Shown here: one piece after another, positions 1 to 10,600 of the stretch
Layout of the letters: the number at the start of each line of letters is the position of its first letter
Numbering within the stretch: the stretch's first letter is position 1
NCBI GenBank assembly: GCA_947561715.1
Contig: OX387197.1
Span: 25,880,266 to 25,944,265 of the forward strand
DNA: 64,000 nt
Source of the DNA: Ascidia mentula
Lineage: Eukaryota > Chordata > Ascidiacea > Phlebobranchia > Ascidiidae
Direction of reading: 5' to 3'
Translations under genes and position numbers: made by a program
Notes under the pieces: generated by a model
Told to the model about the DNA's origin: nothing
Databases searched by the model: none
The model's input: only the letters and a program-made list of their open reading frames with translations

Positions 1-1058
1 ATTGAGTGACGCCCAGGTGAGCACCCGACGTGTTTAGAAGTGCATGACGTCACAGAAAACGATAAAGTTAAAGCCGGAGGTTGCTGCGGTGGTTTCCGAT
101 GCAAACGAATCAATGCACCAAAGCAAAGTGTGTACGTTTCTGAATATGTATTTTGAACCCCGGACTAGCACTAAAGCCACATGAAGTAACTTGACTGCGC
201 GTAGGTTTCATATACTGGAACTGAGCATTAAACGCTTGTGATAACAGTAAGGTGCCACGCTAGTGTGAAGAACGCAAACATTTTAACACTACCCTTTCCA
301 ATGCCATTCCAGCGTTTCATTGCTCTGTCATATTCTGGGGAATGGCGATGCTGGTTCCGGGTCGATGCTTAGTTGACCTTAAAGGCAAACGCTAAAGGCA
401 TAACTTTCTCTCCTCTTTATCATCATTCACAGCGAAAAACCACTTGAGTTATCCCAAAAGAGTAACTTCCTTGCGAAGATCGCGCCGCCAATATGTCAAA
501 ACCAATGTTATGACAGCAATTATCTAAAAACCGCTGCCAGATCAAAATTGTCTGATGAAATGCTTATTCCGCATGTAACCCATATGACCGCAGCGATATC
601 AGAAAAAGGCGATGATAATTTAAATACCAAAGGATATTTAAAATGCTGAGGTTGTCAGGGCTTCACGCACGATAAAAAGACGAAGCAAGGATAATAAATA
701 AATGTTGTCTTAAATAACCGAACAGATGCGGGAAGCACGAGGTAAGAGCAGTTTACCGCAATGAGGTTCGTCGAAATTTTATTTTGAAACCCAGCTAGCA
801 GTTGGTACGTCAGGCTTCATGAAAGGTTACACTTTAGTGTAGCAACATATTGTAGTAGTGGTAATAACTTTGAATCAGTTAGCATCAGTATGTCTGAAGG
901 CGCATTTAATTGATTCAAAAACATGTTTTAATCTGGTTCACTGATTTGCATCCTGTTTTGTCGTGCGACAGTTTTGCGTTACTCAATTGTTAAACTATTT
1001 TTTTGTGATCACAGGTAAACCAGTTGTCTGCAATGTGGTAATGCTTATAATCAAACAA
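1..1058. other. Upstream flank of the VWA adhesion GPCR gene, no gene seen
   Basis: No open frame with plausible splice sites or a recognisable protein was found here. It should contain the promoter and 5' UTR of the adhesion GPCR gene that starts at 1059. A TGACGTCA palindrome (CRE/ATF-type octamer) lies at 45-52. No convincing TATA box was seen. An unrecognised non-coding first exon cannot be excluded. Confidence 0.5.
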
Positions 1059-4000
1059 ATGGAAAGAGCGGCAAAATTGAGCTTTTTTCTGTTTTTTCTT
1101 GTATCCCAACCAACCTCAGGCAAGTGGTAAAAAATTCAGTAAATCACAGCTGCTTCCGTATCCTTTCCATTTACCCACTGCTATTGAAACTATAAGAAAG
1201 GGTAGAAAACAAATGATGACTGCTAATAATGAAATCCAAAGGTTTCTGACAATTTCTAAAGTTAACTTTTATACTTTTCTGACAAGTCAAGGTTAGCGAC
1301 TGCATTTTACAACTTAGGATATGAAGCATTGATTTCTAGAATAATCTCGTTCGAAATAGTAATGCAGAAAGTGCTTGATCTTGGTGATTACTATCATCTT
1401 TTCCAACACAAGCCACCGAAATAACACGAAAGGACTTTCCCTGTAATGCGCTCCTTAAATAAAAAGAAAATATTTTCAGTTAACCGTGCAATAATCTTTA
1501 CAGGCAAAGTTGAAGAAAAATGCTATCAGGATTTGTTGTTCTTGGTGGACGGTTCCGGTTCAATCGCGGAACATAATTTCATTGAAATAAAGAATGCTAT
1601 TATCGAAACATCCGCTGCCTTCAACTCAACGATCTCCAAGTATTTGCAAGTGGGGGTGATGCAGTTTTCCTCGTCCAGGTTTTTAAACAAGTCTTTTCAA
1701 TTGATTGTGGGAATCAATCCACGTTCTATTGCAATCGCCGTGGCAATTTCAACCTCTTGTATGCTAAAGGCATATAAACGTATTTTCTAGAGTGAAATCA
1801 GTCAGTTTTCTTATTTAGGGAAAATATATTTCGCTTTGGGAAGCATTGAATAAGATGCTTTGTAAAGCGAAATATATTTGTGCAATAAAGCAATATTTGC
1901 ATAGATACCAACTGTGCTGAAAAAATTAGACCTTAGGTTTCAGACTTTCTTGAAAGTTCCTTCGCTTGTCTGACATAATTGCATTTTTTTAGTTCAATCT
2001 CGACGCCGATCAAACTTGGATCTTGTAAGTCTGTGGATTGTTTTAAATCATCGGTCAAACAAAAAGTCATCAAAACTGGCGGACTAACTTATACAGCAAC
2101 TGCCATCAAACGAGCAACAACGGTAAAACTACCCAAAAACGCAGGTTATTTCGCACATTCCTGGACTTCCTTCCCAACAATGTCAATATAAATTTGCCCC
2201 CATGTAATGAGATAAATCAGAACCCCCTAAAATACAGCTTTTTTAGTGATGCGGGAGGTTGTTTGTTATTAAGTAACTAATATATATTTACTATACCGTA
2301 AAGTTTGAAAATTTGTGCTTTATTGTTGCGAATTTCACGCAATAATCTAATGTCAGCTTGAGCTGAACAAAATATACTTCTGTAGTTGTTGAAAAAAAAC
2401 AGCAGAATTTCGCAAATTTTAGGTCGATTTTGCTGCGTCTGCAAATGTCAATATTTCAATGAAATACATCATCCTTTTTACCGATGGCGAAGCAACCGAC
2501 TCTGGAATGTTACCGGCCAGGTATAAAAAACATTTGTTGTTTTCCAGCAAGTAAAACATGAGGGTAATACGGTAGGGATGTGCGGGCACAGAAAAGATTC
2601 GGAATCGGCCGTAATAAATTGACATATTGAGCGTAAAAAAATATCGCACGAATGCATTTGGTTTTTGGTGCATCGAATTAATTTTATTCTAATGTCCTTG
2701 GTCGCGTGTTTGCTTCGTACAAGCCAATTTTAGAGCATAGAACACAACGATAAAGCGTGATTCCTACCGCTGCTTTTAAAAGAAAGTGAAACGCATTCAG
2801 TGTAGGATCGGTTGACACACCCTTACAACATGGTATTGCGAAAAAATATACAAAATAGATGACACCAAGATTTTTGCATGTTCGTTATCAATGCTAAATG
2901 CTGACTGAATGCTGTGGCTGTGCTTAGCACGGGGCAGTCGAGTACAGAAGGATTGAATAATAATTTTTGTAGCTACAACCTCACCCGAGACAACAATATC
3001 ACAGTTTACGTGGTTGGAATCGGAAACCACGTGAATCTAAAGGAGCTTCAGCAAAGCGCCAATGGCGGAAAGTCGATGGATCGAGTTTTTTTGTCGTCGT
3101 ACGCTGGTCTCGCCTCAGTCATCAATTTGATACTCACAAGGAACCTAACACATTGCGTGATAAGTTGTAAGTGTTGAATACTAGTTGAAAAATATGACAT
3201 ATGTTAAATTCTTTAAATATGATTTGCTTTAAACTTAATTCAACTAATTGTGTTCGGGTCGTCAGTATAGGGCGATATTTATAGACATTCAATTGCACTA
3301 GGCAGTGGAAACCACACCTGACTGTATTAAATTCTTACAAATAAAGCGACTAAAATAGATGCAAACGTTTTAAACCTAATCACTGAAATAAGCGATTAAT
3401 CATTTTCTAGCTGCTATATTTAAACTCGTCGCTATTTCACCCACTGTTGAAACGTTTGCGTTATTTTGCGCAATAACTGATGACGGTGATTAATTCATTC
3501 ATGCTAGACTATACTTAATTTCGATAGGAAGATTTCGTAATTGAATATCGCTAAACCAATGAAAACTGTGAGTTGCTAGACACATATATTCACAGGCATG
3601 TGGCTCTTTTTAATTAACAAACGTGCAATTTCATAGCTTAAAAACGTGTGAAGTTTACAAAGCAAAGCAATTAATGTTTCATTTGATTTCCGCAGCTTCG
3701 TCTCCAGTAACGACAGCCACCACCACTTCACTGCAAACCACAACGCCAACGCCAACAACAACCATGGAATATGTGATTCTATTGCCAGAGGACAATCACA
3801 CTTCTTCAACATACAGCGCAGAAACTACGACGCTACAATCTGCAATAGTATCGGCATTCAGCCTTAGTTCAAACGCAAGTTCACGTGCAACTGCTGACAC
3901 CACAAAAACTCAAGTCGCCACCACTGTCACCAGCCCAGTGCGAAGTGCGGGTCTCCTGGCTGAGTTTGTGGCGCTTAGTAACGAGAGTTGCGTGAACGTG

Positions 4001-6939
4001 CCGGATGCCGTAAAGAGGTTTGCGAACGCATCTGCAAAGAAACTGACACTCCCCGAAATGAGGCAGCTACATAAACAACCCGTGTGGCCATCACTAGGTG
4101 ATGCACTTGCTAATATTGAAATACCACTTCTTTCTCTGGTGGACATAACAACTCGAAAGACCCGTGCCGTCAACTACAGCATTCCTATCAGTTGCTCTGT
4201 TCCCGACATCAAATCAGTGACGTCGTTTCCGTTGTCGGCAGCACCCAGTAACGTCAGAATATTTGACGCTAGGATGACGTGTGTATTTTGGGACCCTGAC
4301 ACGAACAGGTAAATTAGGCTTTTGGAGTGCTTGGTATTGAATGTTGGAGTTTCGGTTAAATCGTGCAATGCCCTGTATCTTGTGGTGCTGTTAGGCGATT
4401 TTTGATTATATTGTACTGCGCAAAACAAAGCCTTTCTACCAGGGTTGACACACTTTCACGATAAACTGTGAACTGAGTGAACGTGATCACACTCGCCCAT
4501 AGATAAATTTGTGGGTTTATTTTTGATACGTGATGTAAGCAAGTTACGAACACGAAAAACACAAATGCCACGTCATGGTTTCAATCAGATTGCACTAAGA
4601 TGCGAAAGGAAATTACAACTTTACCGCGCAGATTTTCTACACATGGAATTACAACAATGAACAGCAAATCGCCTGACTACCTCTGCGTGTCCAATCACAC
4701 AACCGTATTCGGTGCAATGTTAACCCTGAAAACGTTTACAATTCCCACTGCTGCAAAGGTAACAAGCAAACGGCCAGAAGGAAATCTTTAATTTTCCAAA
4801 CGTAAATGATATACGTGGAAACAATGCGTTCGGGTGCAATTTAAAGTAGGTGTGTAAACTGATGAGGTAATTTTGAAGATGTTACATACGTCAAAGTTCT
4901 TGAGAAACACTATGCAGTTAGATGCACTTGATGTGAAGAACCTATTACATGCATTGTGAATGCGTGACGTTTCTAAAATAGGAGGCAATGAAGTTAATTA
5001 CTGGGAAATAGGCTTGGCCACACAAATGTACACGCCTACCTTGTACGTATTTGATTCAACTCCATTGAGTCAAGTAATAATTTTTCCCTCTTTCAAGTTT
5101 TGCCTCTGTTTGTTAACCACTTCTTGCGTTAAATATCTCGGCCATAACTTTTCTTAGTGTATGACTGCGTTATGTTTATTTTGCTATTGACGTCACGAGA
5201 AAATTAACGTTGACGGGAAACTAAACCATGCATTTATTTCAGCTTCTTTCGAAAGTGGTCGGGATATTTTCAATTATCTCACTCGTACTCACCCTCGCAG
5301 TGCTGTTGAAAGTGAGGCGGCGTTTACGATCGAACCGAACCGTTGTGCAAATAAACTTAAGTTTAGCCTTGCTACTGTTCCACCTTATCTTCATCTTCAA
5401 TGATTTGGCGATCAGCAATCCAGAAGCTTGTGAATCTGTCGCCGTTCTCTCTCATTTCTTCCTACTGGCATCAAGTAAGAACATAAAAATCTCCCATTTG
5501 GTGTATTTATTTATATCGGCACTGAAAAGTAAGACAAACAAAATAACGATAAATCAGTAATAAACAAGGCAACTGCAGTCAGATTTGATCAGCCCTGATC
5601 GAATCCATGTCAAAGGTTGATTCATATAGTGGTGTACAGTGGTTGTACAACACCGTGGCTAACATTATAAATGTCTGGACATTATGAACACCTAAAGACA
5701 ACGAATTAAGAGCATTTATTTTTTATTTCGGTTTACGGCAGACACCATGAAACATATCCTGGAATTTGAATCCTAGGTTCAAACACGTTTTTTTAATGAA
5801 GCTGTGCAGGACCAAGGCAACAAGATATAGCGTCGTAAATCGTACTATACATTTTCCATTAGTATCGTGGATGCTTCTCGAGGGCATTACCTTGGCTCAA
5901 CACACGTTCGGCAACGACCTGCGCACGCAGAACACCAAAAAGGATCGGATCCGTAAGATCTCCATAGGATGGGGAATTCCCGTCGTGATTGAAGCAATGG
6001 CTTGTGGAGTTGGATTTGGGACGGGAACTTACATGGATTCGACGTCAGGTCTTGCGTCCTATGCGTTTCCACAACTAAACAGATTCTCCAACTGTTGGCT
6101 CGATCCCAAATCCTTGGTCACCATCCTCTTCACACTGGTTCCCGTTGTCGTTGTTCTTGCTATCAACTTCGTCATCTTGGTGAGGTCCGGAGTCTTCGTT
6201 TTCCAGATGAGCAAAAAGAGGGAGAAGTTGAAGCCATCGGCGGAGAGGAACAACAGCACCGGAAATCCTTTCCAGGACAACCACCAGCACATCAAGGTAG
6301 CCTTCAGGGGCACTTTGATGTTGCTCCCTGCGCTGGGCATACCGTGGTGTTTAAGCATCTTGCAAAGTTAGTTGACTTTGTTGCCAGTATTATAGCACAA
6401 TTTACACAGATCTGGATTCATCACGAGATATCATTTACCAACAATATCTATAGTCGTATAAAGCAATTATTATGTAGCGAACACTGAAAACAGTCCGCAA
6501 ACTTTGTTGTCCTTAATTACTTTGTTCGTTTGTCTAAGTTTGTTACCGGCAGCGTGAAGTACCTGCTCAGATAAGAGATCAGTAGAACTTAACAAGGAAT
6601 TGATCACTACCAAAAATAAATATCAACTCATCGGTAAACGTATATTGTGTCTTTGGATTAAATTAAGATCAGGCTGGTTTTCACGCCATGAAACTTCCGT
6701 CTCATTTTGACAAGGAAGCGTTAAATGGAAAATAGCAAAGTAAATTTTGCTTTTCAGTAACGGAGCACGCGTTCCTCTACTGGTCCATCACTGCCACGGG
6801 GCTCCAGGGCTTATTCCTGTTCATGGTGTACGTCGCCCTGCACACAGAAATTCGTCACTTGATGGCGCGCTCCCTAAAACGAAGTTTTTTGGGGAATTCC
6901 ATACACTCGCGGCAGGAAACGTTCGAAACAACTCATTAG
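1059..6939 (+). CDS. Adhesion G-protein-coupled receptor with N-terminal VWA domain
   Basis: Predicted cell-surface adhesion GPCR, about 786 aa, ten coding exons: 1059-1119, 1504-1678, 1993-2122, 2423-2520, 2928-3166, 3696-4308, 4632-4758, 5243-5474, 5863-6366, 6758-6939. All junction phases agree. Exon 1 encodes a signal peptide (MERAAKLSFFLFFLVSQPTSG). Residues about 28-230 form a VWA domain with an intact metal site: DGSGS at 36-40, GGLTYT, and FTDGEATD. A Thr/Ser-rich mucin-like stalk follows at about 237-300, then a short GAIN-type region ending in a GPS (CVFW at 430-433, His-Thr-Thr at 461-463). The seven-helix part shows WMLLEG in TM3, a conserved CWL in the second outer loop, RGTLMLLP in TM6 and LQGLFLF in TM7, then a short tail ending at TAG 6937-6939. 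Intron 1 appears to use a GC donor. Ligand and G protein are unknown. Confidence 0.9.
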
Positions 6940-7403
6940 GCGGTGGTTTGGTGAAGTTTCTTAACCTGAAATTGTGTTTTTTTGTGAAATTTTGGGTGGC
7001 AAGCCAGTCATAGCAACGTTTTCAAAAAAATCTTAACAGGTTTGAACAAAAATGAGCAAAATTTACTGCATGTTTCTCACGAAATGCAATGAGTAGTTTG
7101 GAAAACTTGTTCTGTTCAACCGGTATGTGTTTTGAAGCAACAAGTCGCATCTAATTAAGAATATTACTAAGTGAAATTTCTGTTAATTGTTGCATCAATG
7201 TGGACTGTTAACTAGTTGCCTCGTCTATAAAATATACAAAAATCCGTTGATTTATTAACACATACTAGCAATATATGATAATCAGCATTGAGCTGTTGTG
7301 CAATATTTTACTGTCATATGATGGACGCTATGTCTTATTCATCATAGTGGCTCTGCACAATTCAGTAAAACGAGTATTTTATGAGATAACTTTTTTTTTC
7401 TAC

Positions 7404-7420
7404 TTTATTTGTTGTTTATT
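7404..7420 (-). terminator. Candidate poly(A) signals (two AATAAA on the minus strand) for the MAM/VWA gene
   Basis: TTTATT at 7404-7409 and 7415-7420 reads as AATAAA on the minus strand, about 280 bases beyond the TAA at 7697-7699. The run is T-rich, so a chance match is possible. Confidence 0.4.
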
Positions 7421-7634
7421 TTATTGTTGTGTTTTCATTGTGTTTACATTTTCCCATCTAAAGTTCAAAACTTTAAAATGCAGATAGTTTTTGTAGGTCT
7501 GTTACATACTGTGTTGCTTATCAATGCAAAAAATACCAGTAAAGCATTGCATGCCATTTTTGTCCGGACATTTAGTCTTTGCTTAAAATGTGTTTTATTT
7601 CCTGGCACACTTCCAACATCTTTGTACATTTTGC

Positions 7635-7640
7635 AATAAA
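7635..7640 (+). terminator. Candidate AATAAA poly(A) signal for the VWA adhesion GPCR gene
   Basis: This is the only exact AATAAA I saw on the plus strand between the stop at 6939 and the neighbouring gene. It implies a 3' UTR of about 700 bases ending roughly 40 bases before the converging gene's stop codon. Confidence 0.45.
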
Positions 7641-7696
7641 AAAACCACTGAGTTGAAAGTGTGTGATATACTATGTAACAAAACCATCCATCAGGA

Positions 7697-10600
7697 TTAT
7701 TGGCCGCTTCCCTCCAACCGAAAGTCCTTCGTCACAATATCGCCCATGAACTCGGCTACTTGCTCGGCGGAAGTGACGTCGTCGGTAAAGAACACTCCGT
7801 CGCAATGGATGTGAATCACGTGACCGCAAGCGATCAGGCTAAGTTCGCTCTGCAAAAAGCAAAATAGTTTGTTATAAGAAGCTGAACGTGTCTTGCTTCC
7901 GCAAAAAAAAACAGTGATTGCCATCTATTGTTTCATATTTCCAATTAAAACTCAAACAACAAAAAGTATTTAAAGGTGTTGTTTGAATGTCATGCTCTTG
8001 GTGAACACAAATAACTCGACAAAATAAACAACATGACGCTCAACTCGTTGTTGTAACTCGGCAATTTGAGAAAACATCAATTTACTTTGTAATAAGTGGA
8101 ACTCGTTTCTTTGCTTCCGATGCCGACCGCCACAACTCGGCGTCCACCTTCACTCAGATGTGAGTGAACTAAACTCAATTCCCGAGTAACCTCTATCCAC
8201 TTCAGCGGGGAATTACCTAATATGACACAGCACCCATTATTTTCAGTGTTACATGACGATTGTATATGAGTGCATAGGAAGGTATTGTATTTATATGAAG
8301 CAACCGGTTCGAATTAATATCCGCTAGTTTAGTTGGAATATATTAAAAAAAATCGATTTCACCAAAATAGGGATTATCATAAACTGCAAAACACCTCCAT
8401 GAAAATCACAGCAATTTATCGATTGTTTGTCATGCAGTAGATCCTCATATGAATGTCAAGAGGAATTTACTTGCATTTAACTTGTTTTTATCGTATACCT
8501 GTTAACCTTATGTGACCGCTTTCCACGTTAATGTCAACCGACCTGTGTTATGAGGTTGGGAAACCACAACAACAGACTTTGCGTCATTCCATGACGTCAC
8601 GTGGTGACGCAAAAACGCGGTTGCTCTGAAAAGACGCAGTAGCAGAAGTCCCGCTGCGCACATTGGTTCTAATGAAGTGATGAACCGTCTGATTTGACCT
8701 TGTGTCAGAAGGTCACCGTTTTCCTCGGCTAGCTGATATCCGGCATACGATATCTATGAATAGGCGTTAGTTTAAATATGAAAAAGCTAAACCGAGCTCA
8801 TGCTAATAAATAAAAGTGTTGTGAAGCAGGATATTGCTTGGGCTTGGATAAAGATCTTACTGAGTAACATTTGATCATAGAAACTCAATTGAAATTAATA
8901 TGCGTTGACAAATGGAGCCGAGAAAACAACTGATGGAATCGACTTTGTAATCTCTGTGGTCATTTCAGTTTGCTTTATAATAAAGCACTGAAGCGCAAGG
9001 CAACAAATAAACAAAACACTCACCAGAGAAAACTTTGACGAAACTTTTCCCGTCAACTTGTTGAGAAAGCGTTTTGACCTATCCACTGCAGGTACATTTG
9101 GCGGTCTAATGACGTCATAACCGGTTTGATTGCAATGTGTTGTCGATACATCCACTAGAAGCGCCACAGAGTTGCGTTGTGATTTGTTATCTGTCACCGT
9201 TATCTCGTTGTCTGTAAATGGATAAAATGTTCTAAATAGAAAATATTGGTTTCGACAAAACAACAGTTTTTTTTGCAAAAACCTTCGTGAGTGAACGAGG
9301 CGTGAATTCGACTCTCCACTTCGCTGGGTGGCGCTGGAGAGTACAGCAGAGGTGGCTTAGTTGGATTCCGATTGTGATGTGACGTTCCATTTTCGTGTAT
9401 TATCTGTTTTGTCCCTGCAAAATCAAAAATAAAATAAAAAAATTGTAATTGCAATGAGGAAAACAGAAATGAATCGATAGACGTTGTAGATTGGGATATT
9501 TCCACATGAAAAGCCTTTCGCAAACGTTACAGCCACCACGGACAATGCATAGTTTACCAGATCTGCCAAACTTTGTTTTTATCTGGAATTGTTCATTTTT
9601 CTTGCCTGATTTTTCTCTGTCGCATGACGTGTTGTAGAAAATTACGTCATCAATTGCAATATCTCCGTAATAACTATTGACGTCTGCTTCGATTATCAGA
9701 CGAAAAGAATGAAGTTTATATGACGTCAACAATATATCGATATACGTCATTTCCCAGGCAGCTACGTCATCGTACTTCAATGATGACTTGGTCCACAACT
9801 TTACTTTCGTCTTCTGCAAAGCCAAGATCAACGTCGAGAGACAATTTAATGCAAACCCACATATACGTATACCAACCGAATCAACGTCCTCCAGCAAGAC
9901 TGTTAAATTCCCGGTGTCGTATCCACGTATGTGAAACCAGAAGGTGAAGCAAAACTCGGGGTTGGAAGCCACATTTAGGGTGGGGCTTACTAAGCGAGCT
10001 ACGTCACCAGCTGATTGGTGATTGGATGCAATATATGCATACATTCCCTCTTTAAAATGAAATCACATTGTTAATAAAAAAGGGAAGATGAGCAAAAGCG
10101 ATACTTGTAGAATTTAAGACAAACAACTCAGGTATTTTCGAAGAAACAACACAGATTACTTCCATTTACGACATTTCTAAAGGAATAGACCACCGAGTTG
10201 TCCAAAAGATTAAAAAACTTTTAAACATTCCAAAGTTTTCCTTAATAGCACTATTACGTGACAAAAAATTTAAAATCTACAAAAAGGATACGTGTAAAAA
10301 GATGTTTGGAATATGGCAATTGCCTGAGACATTGTGCACCAAAGCGAAAAACAAAACAGTCTTTTTTACCGTCAGGAAAAAATTACATTCATAGAGGAAA
10401 CCACGTAAGAAAGCATTGAAATAAAGGGAAATACCATTTGTTGTATGATCTCCATCTGGCCCTGTGACCAGAAAAGGTATGTTGTGCTGCCGCGTGGTGC
10501 CGCTATTGAGCTGCCAATCGAAGTTGTCTGTCACGTGATCTTGCTTCCATCCACAGAAAGAGTTTTGGTCGAAGTCACAGTTGAGTGCACTCACCCCTCT

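Larger units (their letters stand above)
6940..7696. other. Short convergent intergenic region / overlapping 3' UTRs
   Basis: AT-rich spacer between the stop codons of two tail-to-tail genes. Small open frames near 7275-7640 are low-complexity T-rich translations without family resemblance and are not called. The plus-strand poly(A) signal at 7635-7640 and minus-strand signals near 7404-7420 lie in crossed order, so both 3' UTRs probably share this stretch. Confidence 0.6.

Noticed and set aside
7275..7639. Overlapping small plus-strand frames after the GPCR stop
   Set aside because: Phe/Leu/Cys-rich low-complexity translation of a T-rich 3' UTR.
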